The notes under the pieces were generated by a model, which saw only the letters and a list, made by a program, of their open reading frames with translations, did not search any database and was not told the origin of the DNA. From Candidatus Peribacteria bacterium (GTDB lineage Bacteria > Patescibacteriota > Gracilibacteria > UBA1369 > 2-02-FULL-48-14), in contig CALQZQ010000001.1 in the NCBI GenBank assembly GCA_943349825.1, positions 1-64,000 of the forward strand: a DNA stretch of 64,000 nt, written 5' to 3'. Within the stretch, counting starts at the first letter, position 1, and each line of letters opens with the position of its first letter. This document shows positions 1 to 7,230 of the stretch, in pieces. The position numbers and the translations under genes were made by a program.

Positions 1-12
1 TAACTTTATTTA

Positions 13-603
13 ATGAAGAAAACTCTCGCCCTATTTTTTGTTCTCTCTTTGTTTGCTCTAGGATGCCAAGGTGCGACCGTTGACGAAACAATAGACCAAA
101 TGCCAGCCCAGGTTACTGTTGAAACTGAAACTTCTACGGTTAAACACTACACCGACGGTCATGGATTCAGTTTTGATTATCCAGGAGACGTTTTGATTTT
201 TAGGTCTGTCGTAGGTGAAGGTGGCTATAGTGAAGAATTGACTTTCTTAGAAGAGGAAGAAGACGGGGTTTACGGCTATGCCGGACCAATGATCACCATT
301 AGAGATTGGGGTGAAGTAGGAACTGCGGAAGAACAATATGCAAAAGATCAAAAGGATGTGGGAGAGGCTGCTGAGCCAGTGACTTTGTCCACGGCTGAGG
401 CTTTTGAAGTACCTGTTGTCGATGATTTTGGGGGCCAGAACTATACTCTACTGGAATTCTTATTTGAGAATTCTCGCTATACTCCTTCTGACTCCTCTCC
501 TCAACAGTACTTGTATGGAGTCATCTCTAGGCCCTTCGCCGCTTCCAACGAGCGCTATCAGGAAATCCTCGACCTCTTTGAACAGACGGTGGTTTTTAAC
601 TAG
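13..603 (+). CDS. Putative lipoprotein of unknown function
   Basis: A 196-residue exported protein. The N-terminus has a Lys-Lys positive start, a hydrophobic stretch and a lipobox (Leu-Phe-Ala-Leu-Gly-Cys) with Cys18 as the predicted lipidation site, so it should be a substrate of the Lgt encoded at 6405-7220. The rest is a small acidic domain starting with a 'GFSFDYP' motif, a pattern common in PsbP-like or stress-type lipoprotein domains; I do not recognise a specific family. A possible -10 box (TAACTT, positions 1-6) lies six bases before the ATG, matching the leaderless spacing seen elsewhere here, but the -35 would lie outside the window. It ends six bases before dnaG. Confidence 0.8.
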   Translation: MKKTLALFFVLSLFALGCQGATVDETIDQMPAQVTVETETSTVKHYTDGHGFSFDYPGDVLIFRSVVGEGGYSEELTFLEEEEDGVYGYAGPMITIRDWGEVGTAEEQYAKDQKDVGEAAEPVTLSTAEAFEVPVVDDFGGQNYTLLEFLFENSRYTPSDSSPQQYLYGVISRPFAASNERYQEILDLFEQTVVFN

Positions 604-609
604 TCCTCG

Positions 610-2373
610 ATGACCGATCCCATTCAAGAAATCAAAGCGAAATTGTCCGTGGAAGATGTGGTGGCGCCGTATGTGCAGCTGAAGAAAAGCGGCAAATATT
701 TGAAGGCTTGCTGTCCTTTTCATGCGGAAAAGACGCCGAGTTTTTATGTGAGTGTCGAGCGCCAGTTGGCCTACTGTTTCTCCTGTCACAAGGGGGGCGA
801 CATGTTCCAGTTCATTCAGGACATTGAAGGAGTGGAGTTTCGTGGGGCGCTGGAGATTTTGGCTGAAAAAGCCCACGTGGATTTGCCAAAAGGAGGTGGC
901 TCGGGCCCGAAAATTTCCAAAGATGAAAAGGAGCGGCTCAAGGGCGCCTCCTACGATGCGAGCAAATTTTTTGTTCAAAGGCTTTGGGAGCCGGGAGATG
1001 GTGAGAAAGTGCTGCAGTATTTGAGGGCGCGCGGCATGACCGACGAAACGCTCAAGACTTTTCAGGTGGGTTTTGCCCCTGATGGCAAGGACACGCTGTA
1101 TCGTTACTTGCTCGACAAAAAACACGAAAAGGCCGATTTGCTGGAGAGCACGTTGGTGCTCGCCCGAGATTCGGGCTCGCAAGACATTGTGGATCGGTTT
1201 CGCCTTCGCCTCATGTTTCCCATCGACGCCACCCAGGGCGAAGTGATTGGCTTTGGAGGTCGGGCGCTGAAAAAAGGGGATCAGCCTAAATATTTGAATT
1301 CGGCGGAGTACGTGCTCTACCACAAGGGCGAAGTGCTGTTCAATCTGAGCCGGGCTAAGGAATTCATCAAGAAGGAGGATGCGGCGGTATTTGTGGAAGG
1401 TTACTTCGACGTGATGGCCTCCTGGCAAGCCGGCGTAAAAAATGTGGTGGCGACTTCCGGCACGGCGCTCACGGCGGAGCAGCTCAAGCTGGTGAAGCGT
1501 TTCAGTAAAAAAGTTGTCTTTGCCTTCGATTCGGACAATGCCGGGCAAGAAGCATTGCTGCGCGCGGTGCTCACGACTCAGCCCTTGGATTTGGAAATTT
1601 TTGTGGTGAGCATTCCTCAAGGCAAGGATGCGGCGGACGCTGTGAAAGAAAATCCGCAGCTCTGGCTGGATGCGGTGGCCGCGCGCGTGCCGTACTTGGA
1701 CTTTTTCTTGGTGGAATGGCAGCGAAAGTACGATCTCAAAACTTCCACGGGCAAACGCGAATTCACGGATGCGGTTTTGGAGTTGCTCAAAGCCGTGACG
1801 CATCCTGTGGAGCAAGACGAGGCGGTGAAGAAACTCTCCAAACTGGTGGGTACGCCCACGGACATGCTCTACGATTATTTGAAGCAGCTGAAGGCGGAGC
1901 GAAAGGCGAGGACTGTGAAGCAAGAAAAACCGCACGAAGAAGCTTTCAACCGTTCGGAAAAGTTGGTTTTGTATTTTTTCGGGCTTTTGTTGGCTTATCC
2001 CGCTGCTTTTTTTGAACTCTGGAAGAACCCCGCGTCCTTCGATGATTTTTATAAAAAAGCGGTGAAGCAAGACCTCATCAAACCTTACTTCCGGCTCGAT
2101 GATTCGCGTTACCAGCAGTTCTGTCGGGAGCTCCCGGAGTTGCTCGGCCGGCTTTCGGCTTCCTTCCCTGCAACTTCTGTTTACAAACAGATTGAAGATC
2201 ACTATAATCGCGCAGGCGCTCTGGACGATCTGTTCTATGCCGATCATGCACAGGGCCCCGAACTGAAGAAAATGGCGTTTGAAGCCGAGGTGGAAAACCC
2301 GGATCAGCGGACCGTACAGGAAGAAATGGAAAAGGTGCTCACTCTGCTCTACTTCGAAACCCTTACCCTCTGA
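610..2373 (+). CDS. dnaG: DNA primase DnaG
   Basis: Synthesises RNA primers for DNA replication, acting with the replicative helicase. The 587-residue protein has the N-terminal CHC2 zinc finger (Cys35, His38, Cys56, Cys59, with the CPFHxEKTPSF signature), then the catalytic core and TOPRIM fold with Glu263 in VEGYFDV and Asp307/Asp309 in FDSDNAG. The C-terminal region, where the helicase-binding domain normally sits, is divergent. Length is typical. The gene is the first of a dnaG-rpoD-greA series on this strand with only six bases to rpoD, the classic macromolecular-synthesis operon order (without rpsU). There is no Shine-Dalgarno sequence before the ATG. Confidence 0.97.
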   Translation: MTDPIQEIKAKLSVEDVVAPYVQLKKSGKYLKACCPFHAEKTPSFYVSVERQLAYCFSCHKGGDMFQFIQDIEGVEFRGALEILAEKAHVDLPKGGGSGPKISKDEKERLKGASYDASKFFVQRLWEPGDGEKVLQYLRARGMTDETLKTFQVGFAPDGKDTLYRYLLDKKHEKADLLESTLVLARDSGSQDIVDRFRLRLMFPIDATQGEVIGFGGRALKKGDQPKYLNSAEYVLYHKGEVLFNLSRAKEFIKKEDAAVFVEGYFDVMASWQAGVKNVVATSGTALTAEQLKLVKRFSKKVVFAFDSDNAGQEALLRAVLTTQPLDLEIFVVSIPQGKDAADAVKENPQLWLDAVAARVPYLDFFLVEWQRKYDLKTSTGKREFTDAVLELLKAVTHPVEQDEAVKKLSKLVGTPTDMLYDYLKQLKAERKARTVKQEKPHEEAFNRSEKLVLYFFGLLLAYPAAFFELWKNPASFDDFYKKAVKQDLIKPYFRLDDSRYQQFCRELPELLGRLSASFPATSVYKQIEDHYNRAGALDDLFYADHAQGPELKKMAFEAEVENPDQRTVQEEMEKVLTLLYFETLTL

Positions 2374-2379
2374 AAGCCT

Positions 2380-3696
2380 ATGGCTCGGACGAAGAAGTTT
2401 ATCGCTCACTTCTCAGAGGAGAATTTAGCAAAATACCCGCCGGAAGTACGCGATCTTGTGGATAAAGGTCGCCAACGTGGTTTTGTGACGCAGCAAGAAC
2501 TCATGCACGCTCTGCCCAATATCGAGGACGATATTGAATTTGCCGATGAAGTTTACACATTGCTCCTTGAACTTGGAATTGATCTGATCGATGTGAAAGA
2601 TGAAATGATCTGGGGGAAGAAAGAAAAAGACGAGCCTAGCGATGAAGACCTTTTGGCTGACGATCTTTTGGAATTGGTAGATGTGGTGGAGGATGAAGAT
2701 GAGCTCGAAGATGGAGTGGTTGTGGACGAAGAAGAGGAGGGGGCTACTCCTGCCAAAGGCAAAGATAAAAAGAAGAAAGGTAAGAAAGTAGAAGAAAAAG
2801 CTCCAGAGCCTGTTGCCGTTGTGGCCCCAAAAAAGAAAGAAAAGGTGAAGAAGACCGTGGATCTTTCTGAAATTGCCAACGATTCCATTCGTATGTACCT
2901 CTGTGAAATTGGAAAGGTGGATCTGCTCACCGCCAAAGAAGAGGCCGATCTCGCTCGTAAAATTGCTAAAGGGGATCAATCGGCTAAAGCTAAGCTTGCG
3001 GAGGCCAATTTGCGTCTCGTGGTTTCCATCGCTAAGAAATACATCGGACGTGGACTCAGCTTCTTGGATCTGATTCAAGAAGGAAATATTGGTCTGTTCC
3101 GTGCCGTGGAAAAATTCGATCCAAACCGTGGATTCAAATTCTCAACCTATGCTACCTGGTGGATTCGTCAGGCTATCACTCGCGCCATTGCGGATCAGGC
3201 TCGCACGATCCGTATTCCGGTGCACATGGTGGAGACCATCAACAAACTCACGCACACGCAGCGTCGTTTGGTGCAGGAACTTGGACGCGAACCTTTGATT
3301 GAAGAACTCGCTGCAGAAATGGACATGGATGAGAAGAAAGTGCGCCACATCCTCAAGATTTCTCAGGACATCGTTTCCTTGGAGGCGCCGGTGGGTGCCG
3401 AAGAAGACAGCAAGCTCGGCGACTTTATTGAAGACGACGACGCGCTTTCTCCTTCCGAACAGACCAACCGTCAGCTCATCAAGGAGAATATTCATGAGAT
3501 GCTCCAGTATCTTTCTCCTCGTGAACGCAAGATCATTGAGATGCGTTTTGGACTCAAAGATGGAATTGGTCACACTTTAGAAGAGGTGGGCAATGAATTC
3601 GGCGTCACTCGTGAACGTATTCGTCAAATTGAAGCGAAAGTACTGCATAAATTGCGCGAACACCCCAAAAGTATTAAAATTCGGTCCTACTTCTAA
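2380..3696 (+). CDS. rpoD: Primary RNA polymerase sigma factor (sigma-70)
   Basis: The housekeeping sigma factor that directs RNA polymerase to -35/-10 promoters. The 438 residues comprise a region-1.1-like N-terminal domain (about 1-80), a long acidic then lysine-rich low-complexity linker (about 81-160), region 1.2 (from about 168), region 2 with the RpoD-type [17 protein letters not shown] and [10 protein letters not shown] segments (205-275), region 3, and region 4 with the helix-turn-helix ending [18 protein letters not shown] (to 438). Complete regions 1.2 to 4.2 identify it as a group 1 sigma. It starts six bases after dnaG and is probably co-transcribed. The TTG...TA...T promoters found throughout the window suit this factor. 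Confidence 0.97.
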   Translation: MARTKKFIAHFSEENLAKYPPEVRDLVDKGRQRGFVTQQELMHALPNIEDDIEFADEVYTLLLELGIDLIDVKDEMIWGKKEKDEPSDEDLLADDLLELVDVVEDEDELEDGVVVDEEEEGATPAKGKDKKKKGKKVEEKAPEPVAVVAPKKKEKVKKTVDLSEIANDSIRMYLCEIGKVDLLTAKEEADLARKIAKGDQSAKAKLAEANLRLVVSIAKKYIGRGLSFLDLIQEGNIGLFRAVEKFDPNRGFKFSTYATWWIRQAITRAIADQARTIRIPVHMVETINKLTHTQRRLVQELGREPLIEELAAEMDMDEKKVRHILKISQDIVSLEAPVGAEEDSKLGDFIEDDDALSPSEQTNRQLIKENIHEMLQYLSPRERKIIEMRFGLKDGIGHTLEEVGNEFGVTRERIRQIEAKVLHKLREHPKSIKIRSYF

Positions 3697-3710
3697 ACTA
3701 ACACTTTTTT

Positions 3711-4235
3711 ATGGCTAAGGCTAAAGATCCCAAAGACGCTAAGAAAAACGTTCCTGCCGCTCCGGTTGAGGATGGTTTTGTGGTCACTAAAGAAGGGCTC
3801 AAATCTCTTCAAGACGAACTCGAAACCTTGAGCACCACGCGTCGTCGCCAGATTGCAGAACGTTTGAAGGAAGCCATCAGTTATGGAGATCTTTCCGAAA
3901 ACTCTGAGTACGAAGAGGCTAAGAACGACCAAGCTTTTGTGGAAGGACGCATCATGGAACTCGAAGAAATGATCAAGACGGCCAAGGTGGTGGATGAAAA
4001 AGCTCACTCCAAGAAAGTGGTGGAAATTGGTACGAAGGTCAAAATCCGCAATTTGAAGAAAAAGGAAGATTTTGAATTCACGCTCGTGGGTTCCACGGAG
4101 TCCGATCCTTTTGGAGGCCGTATCTCCAACGAAGCTCCTCTCGGTGTGGCTCTCATCGGTTCCAAGGTGGGCGATGTGGTTACCGTGACGATGCCCAATG
4201 GCAAGACGGACTACGAGATTCTCAAACTGGCTTAA
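3711..4235 (+). CDS. greA: Transcription elongation factor GreA
   Basis: Rescues backtracked RNA polymerase by stimulating cleavage of the transcript 3' end. The 174-residue protein has a short Lys/Ala/Pro-rich N-terminal extension, then the antiparallel coiled coil carrying the hallmark YGDLSENSEYEEAKNDQ tip with its catalytic acidic pair, and a C-terminal FKBP-like domain with the usual GxxVGD and PNGK elements near the end. It follows rpoD by 14 bases in the same direction, so it likely shares the dnaG-rpoD transcript. The C-terminal domain is complete and the length is near the family norm. Confidence 0.96.
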   Translation: MAKAKDPKDAKKNVPAAPVEDGFVVTKEGLKSLQDELETLSTTRRRQIAERLKEAISYGDLSENSEYEEAKNDQAFVEGRIMELEEMIKTAKVVDEKAHSKKVVEIGTKVKIRNLKKKEDFEFTLVGSTESDPFGGRISNEAPLGVALIGSKVGDVVTVTMPNGKTDYEILKLA

Positions 4236-4237
4236 TC

Positions 4238-4432
4238 ATGAATGCTCAACTTGCCAATGCTTTCCGGGCACTCCAGGAGGCTGGTGCTGCGGGGCTTCCT
4301 TCTGAGGAGGAAGTGATGGCGGCAGCTGAGGGGGCTACTTGGAGTGGGAAACTAGGCAATGGCAAAGAAGACCAAGTGTGGGAACTCGTGAAACACGGCG
4401 AAGAGAGTTACACGACGCACACGGGGTTTTAA
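4238..4432 (+). CDS. Small hypothetical protein
   Basis: A 64-residue acidic protein starting two bases after the greA stop, which suggests translational coupling. It has an Ala-rich helical N-terminal half (LANAFRALQEAGAAGLPSEEE) and a C-terminal half with 'GKEDQVWELVKHG'. No signal peptide or membrane segment is present. I do not recognise a family. The tight spacing behind greA and the absence of a competing frame support it as a real gene, but function is unknown. Confidence 0.55.
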   Translation: MNAQLANAFRALQEAGAAGLPSEEEVMAAAEGATWSGKLGNGKEDQVWELVKHGEESYTTHTGF

Positions 4433-4679
4433 CACAGTGAATCTTTGCACGTGCAAACGTAATGTGCGAGGATTTTTTTGGCTGTCAAATTCGCGAGGCA
4501 GAAAAAGTTCAGTTCCAAGAGTGTGATATTAACCTGTAAAGGCCGGACCGGTCCGGCGCTCAAACCTGTAAAGTTCACGGCAAGGTTTTTGTCAGAAAAA
4601 TGTCAGGTCCTGCCCGGGCAGGAGTGTTCACGAGTCGGGCCCCCATACTCCACCGGTTAGAGTATGGAAAGCCCCCGAC
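4433..4679. other. Intergenic region rich in perfect palindromes
   Basis: No convincing gene. Within about 240 bases there are three perfect palindromes: TTTGCACGTGCAAA (4444-4457), GCCGGACCGGTCCGGC (4542-4557) and TCCTGCCCGGGCAGGA (4608-4623), followed by a long imperfect hairpin (4633-4680). The word 'aacctgtaaag' also occurs twice here (near 4530 and 4563). An open 60-codon frame crosses the region but its codons follow the palindromes, so I do not call it. The region separates the dnaG operon from a convergent minus-strand cluster and may hold terminators or REP-like elements. Confidence 0.6.
4608..4623. repeat. GC-rich palindrome, copy 1 (CCTGCCCGGGCAGG family)
   Basis: The palindrome TCCTGCCCGGGCAGGA sits in a non-coding gap. 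A 19-base stretch around it (4605-4623, beginning AGGTCCTGCC) is identical to 20687-20705 inside the HNH gene. Two copies 16 kb apart, one in a coding and one in a non-coding context, suggest a dispersed REP-like element rather than a conserved codon run. Confidence 0.65.
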
Positions 4680-4680
4680 T
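4633..4680. terminator. Long imperfect hairpin at the end of the 4680-4910 gene
   Basis: The left arm (4633-4650, starting agtcggg and ending atactc) pairs with the right arm (4660-4680, starting gagtatgg and ending cccgact). The outer 7 bp and inner 8 bp stems are separated by an internal loop, with an apical loop of about nine bases. It abuts the stop codon of the minus-strand gene. There is no strong T-run, so termination is inferred and a REP-like role is also possible. Confidence 0.4.
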
Positions 4681-4910
4681 TAAAGTTCTATCCCCCTGCG
4701 GTAATCGCCTATGTGTTGAGCAATTTGACGCGCGCTGTCTCTAGCCTCAGCAATCCATCTCTGGATTTGGTTTTTTGCTTGAGGGCTTAAAGTGGAGGCC
4801 TCAGGAGTGCTTAAGAAAGCATCTAATTCTCCAAAAGTACCTTCTTCTTCCTTTGATCTGGCAAGTATGGAAGCTCGATATTCCTCGTCTGAATTCAAAC
4901 GTTCTGTCAT
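4680..4910 (-). CDS. Small hypothetical protein
   Basis: A 76-residue soluble protein with many charged residues and predicted helices (LSPQAKNQIQRWIAEARDSARQIAQHIGDYRRG). No signal peptide, membrane segment or recognised domain. It lies downstream of the zinc-ribbon/HTH gene on the same strand. A perfect TATAAT (4955-4960, minus strand) lies 44 bases upstream, so it may have its own promoter. Function is not inferable. Confidence 0.6.
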   Translation of the reverse strand: MTERLNSDEEYRASILARSKEEEGTFGELDAFLSTPEASTLSPQAKNQIQRWIAEARDSARQIAQHIGDYRRGIEL

Positions 4911-4954
4911 ATTGATTGGATTAAAAAGTGGATTGAAAAAAGTTTAAATTGAAA

Positions 4955-4960
4955 ATTATA
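4955..4960 (-). promoter_or_regulatory. Candidate -10 box (TATAAT) for the 4680-4910 gene
   Basis: A consensus TATAAT on the minus strand in an AT-rich 55-base gap. The best -35 at 17 bp is the weak TTCCAA (4978-4983, inside the upstream gene), so the call rests on the -10 alone. Confidence 0.4.
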
Positions 4961-4965
4961 CGTAC

Positions 4966-5277
4966 CTAAGGGGGAACTTGGAATTTTGCCTTCCACCGTT
5001 GAATAGTTGAAGTGCTAGCCTTGCACCTCTTTGCAATCATTCGAATCGTGAGACCTAAACTTAAGAGTTCTAGGGCTTTTTTTATTTTCTCTGGATCAGA
5101 TTTTAGATAGTAGTCAGGGCCATTTTTATGAAGTACCCAAGTTTTTCTACACGAAGTGCAACGTAAACGCTCAGGTTTTTTTCCGTGGATGGCAATATTT
5201 TGCTTCCCGATTTGTTTGTAGAAAGAACAGGCTTGGTTTGAACAGTACTGATCACGGATGGAAATGTATTTCTCCAT
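4966..5277 (-). CDS. Zinc-ribbon/helix-turn-helix protein, InsA-like (transposase N-terminal type)
   Basis: A 103-residue protein with an N-terminal zinc ribbon (CSNQAC ... CTSC) containing the HGKKPERLRC sequence typical of IS1-type InsA and related transposase N-termini, then a helix-turn-helix (SLGLTIRMIAKRCKASTSTIQRWK) that should bind DNA. No catalytic DDE domain follows in any frame; the next gene downstream is unrelated. It may therefore be an orphan remnant of an insertion sequence or a small regulator derived from one. An intrinsic-terminator-like hairpin (5289-5319) lies only 12 bases before its start on the same strand, so expression may depend on read-through. Confidence 0.65.
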   Translation of the reverse strand: MEKYISIRDQYCSNQACSFYKQIGKQNIAIHGKKPERLRCTSCRKTWVLHKNGPDYYLKSDPEKIKKALELLSLGLTIRMIAKRCKASTSTIQRWKAKFQVPP

Positions 5278-5288
5278 AAATTTAAATT

Positions 5289-5319
5289 AAAAAAAATCCC
5301 GTGGGGTGGGCCCGCGGGA
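5289..5319 (-). terminator. Intrinsic terminator or attenuator between two minus-strand genes
   Basis: On the minus strand a 9-bp GC-rich stem (5311-5319 with 5297-5305, one G-T pair, loop of five) is followed directly by eight T residues (5289-5296). It lies after the 46-codon ORF at 5346-5486 and just before the 4966-5277 gene, so it could terminate the former or attenuate the latter. Confidence 0.75.
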
Positions 5320-5345
5320 GTGTAAAGATTGTTTTAGTGGTTTAG

Positions 5346-5486
5346 TTAAATCCTCAACTCCGGCGAGCTGTATTTAACGACCACGACTGATTTCAAGAAT
5401 TTGGACATATTTTTTCGGAAAGTATCCTCAGGATAGAGGCGTTTTTGACGCCAGTCAATAATGTTGTATCTATATATTGTGCTCAT
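5346..5486 (-). CDS. Small basic hypothetical protein (46 aa)
   Basis: A short open frame encoding 46 residues, starting MSTIYRYNIIDWRQKRLYPE and ending KYSSPELRI. The composition is protein-like (aromatic and basic residues, few low-complexity runs). It is bounded by a start in the divergent promoter region of the GNAT gene and, 27 bases after the stop, by an intrinsic terminator. No family is recognised. Alternatives are a leader peptide for the downstream transposase-like gene or a fragment of a larger lost gene. I cannot distinguish these. Confidence 0.5.
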   Translation of the reverse strand: MSTIYRYNIIDWRQKRLYPEDTFRKNMSKFLKSVVVVKYSSPELRI

Positions 5487-5501
5487 TCCAATGTTTGCAC
5501 C

Positions 5502-5519
5502 CTTATCTTATGATAAGAT
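5502..5519. promoter_or_regulatory. Palindromic AT-rich box with -10-like elements on both strands
   Basis: Nested palindromes CTTATCTTATGATAAG (5502-5517) and ATCTTATGATAAGAT (5505-5519) place TAAGAT on both strands. The plus-strand copy (5514-5519) lies exactly six bases before the GNAT ATG, the spacing seen at other leaderless starts in this window. No good -35 is visible at 17 bp, so an operator is an alternative reading. Confidence 0.5.
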
Positions 5520-5525
5520 CAGTTC

Positions 5526-6014
5526 ATGACTGAATTGAATGTAAATATCCGGAGTGGAAAAGTTCAGGACTTCGAAAAACTGAACCATGAATGGGCGTGG
5601 TCTCCGTACAACGAATGGCAACAAATTGCCCAGAAAGATTATGCGAATGGCATTGAGGCAGGCACTCAAGAGTTTTGGGTGATCGAAAAAGGTGACGATA
5701 TCCTAGGAGAGTTTCATGTTTACTGGGATCACCAGGATAAAGATCAAGCCAATGGAATCAATCGTGCTTACCTTTCTGCTTTCCGGGTTCATCCTGATTA
5801 CAGAGGCCAAGGTTTAGGGACAAAACTCATGCGTAGAGTCATCGAGCGAATCAAAGAAAAAGGGTTTAATGAGGTGACCATCGGGGCTTATCACCACGAA
5901 GTTCAGATTCAGGAACTTTATAAAAAGTGGGGATTCACTGACTTCGTTAAAGAAGGCATTGAAGAAACTACCGAGGGTAAACCGAAGTTCTTACTCTTTC
6001 TCAGGCAGCTCTAG
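5526..6014 (+). CDS. GNAT family N-acetyltransferase
   Basis: Transfers an acetyl group from acetyl-CoA to an unknown amine. The 162-residue protein has the core GNAT motif A (FRVHPDYRGQGLGTKLMRRV, with the R-G-Q-G-L-G pyrophosphate-binding loop) and motif B (QELYKKWGF). The N-terminal substrate-binding part is not diagnostic. The gene stands alone between minus-strand genes, and its TAG stop overlaps the stop of the convergent membrane-protein gene at 6011-6014 (CTAG read on both strands). Confidence 0.9.
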   Translation: MTELNVNIRSGKVQDFEKLNHEWAWSPYNEWQQIAQKDYANGIEAGTQEFWVIEKGDDILGEFHVYWDHQDKDQANGINRAYLSAFRVHPDYRGQGLGTKLMRRVIERIKEKGFNEVTIGAYHHEVQIQELYKKWGFTDFVKEGIEETTEGKPKFLLFLRQL

Positions 6015-6427
6015 CGGCGTTTCTTCGCCTTTGGCAGGTACTTGTCCTCTACCTTTTTGTTGCCTTGCATGGCCAAACGGTGAGCGAAGTGGGTTTTATA
6101 GCTGCGGAAGACCCAGATGGCGTAGGCCAAGATGGCCAGGCCGATCAAAACCAAGAAGATACGCATTCCCAGGTAAGGGACGTTTTGGTCACGGAAGAAG
6201 GTGAAAAACAGTCCGATCACGGCAAATTCACGCATACGGAAGGGGACTCCGCCGAAGAACTCTTCTTCCACGCGAGCGTGGGGGCGGTTTGCCAAGGCTC
6301 GGCGCACCAAGAAACTGCCCACGAAGAGGAGCAGGAAAAAACCGTAGACGACCCAATTGTAGTGGAATTCTGCACCGGGAACGGAAGCGAAGAGGTAATC
6401 GGGACTAAAGAGTTTCAGGAGATCCAT
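6011..6427 (-). CDS. Small integral membrane protein
   Basis: About 138 residues with three predicted membrane segments (WVVYGFFLLLFVGSFLV, FAVIGLFFTFF, IFLVLIGLAILAYAIW) and a basic, lysine-rich C-terminal tail that should be cytoplasmic. No family recognised. I chose the ATG at 6427; an upstream in-frame GTG at 6448 would add seven residues and lengthen the overlap with lgt from 23 to 44 bases. The overlap with lgt and shared direction place it last in the pyrG-lgt series. Confidence 0.75.
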   Translation of the reverse strand: MDLLKLFSPDYLFASVPGAEFHYNWVVYGFFLLLFVGSFLVRRALANRPHARVEEEFFGGVPFRMREFAVIGLFFTFFRDQNVPYLGMRIFLVLIGLAILAYAIWVFRSYKTHFAHRLAMQGNKKVEDKYLPKAKKRR

Positions 6428-7220
6428 GTTGAGTTTTTTTAGGCGCACTAGCGTGCGTGTTATAACGTTTTAGGAGGGCCCATCCGGCCGCAAGGAACAG
6501 AACCAAGTAGAGTAGCATCGGCACACGGACGTTTAAGATCAGAAGTGTATCATCCCCTCTTAGAAATTCAAGAAGAAAGCTGCTGAGGGCCAACGTGGTG
6601 GTGAGGTAAAGAGCAGTATTCCCGTGGGTTTGGAAAAAGGTGCTTTTTTGAGCTATTTTCTTCTTGCTCCAGAGTAGGGCGATCAAGATGACCATGGAAT
6701 AGAGCTGCGTGGGGTGCACGGGCACGGTGTATTTCACATTGTAGCTCTCGTAGAGCACGCCCCAGGGGAGATTGGTGGGGACTCCGTAAGAATAGCCTCC
6801 AAAGAAAGCGCCCAGGTCTCCGATGATGATTCCTGTGTAGAAAGGAACGATCAGTGCGTCGGCCCATTTACTGAGGGGTTCACCTTCTTTTTTAAGCCGG
6901 TAGAGCAAGGCCAAGCCGATGGCTGAGGCGCCGCCCCAGAAGGAAAATCCTTGGTCCCAGATGGAAAAAAAGTTTTGTAGGGTGCGCAGATCCAAGCCGG
7001 GCGTGTAGGCGTCGGTGTGGAAAATGAAATAAGCCAAGCGTGCGCCTAGAATTCCACAGAAAAAAAAGAAGGTGCTGTGTTCGATGAGCAAGGTGAAATT
7101 CACTCGTTCTCGGCGCAGACGTTCCACGGTCAGATAACTGGAGATCAGAAGGGCCAGTACTACGAAAACCCACAAGGTTTGAATGGAGATCCAATTGGAC
7201 TCGTACAAGATAGGGATCAT
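6405..7220 (-). CDS. lgt: Prolipoprotein diacylglyceryl transferase (divergent)
   Basis: Attaches diacylglycerol from phosphatidylglycerol to the lipobox cysteine of exported prolipoproteins in the cytoplasmic membrane. The 271 residues form about seven membrane segments with Lgt landmarks: GARLAYF, the GFSFWGG loop, the YGVPTNLPWGV segment, VHPTQLYS, and a late FLRGDD. Two positions that are key in characterised Lgt enzymes look altered: the His of the usual HGG motif is Trp (FWGG), and the usual Arg of the 'GRxGNF' signature is Asp in IGDLGAFFGGYSYG. It may be a divergent active enzyme or a family paralogue. At least one lipoprotein substrate (13-603) is present. Confidence 0.88.
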   Translation of the reverse strand: MIPILYESNWISIQTLWVFVVLALLISSYLTVERLRRERVNFTLLIEHSTFFFFCGILGARLAYFIFHTDAYTPGLDLRTLQNFFSIWDQGFSFWGGASAIGLALLYRLKKEGEPLSKWADALIVPFYTGIIIGDLGAFFGGYSYGVPTNLPWGVLYESYNVKYTVPVHPTQLYSMVILIALLWSKKKIAQKSTFFQTHGNTALYLTTTLALSSFLLEFLRGDDTLLILNVRVPMLLYLVLFLAAGWALLKRYNTHASAPKKTQHGSPETL

Positions 7221-7230
7221 GGCCGCCGAC

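Noticed and set aside
460-2409. 649-codon open frame antisense to dnaG
   Set aside because: It is the complement of a certain primase gene; its composition (His/Arg/Phe-rich) is that of a shadow frame, and it has no recognisable domain.
4478-4660. 60-codon frame in the palindrome-rich gap
   Set aside because: Its sequence is largely dictated by palindromes and it resembles no protein; the VLPGQ in it comes from the shared repeat.
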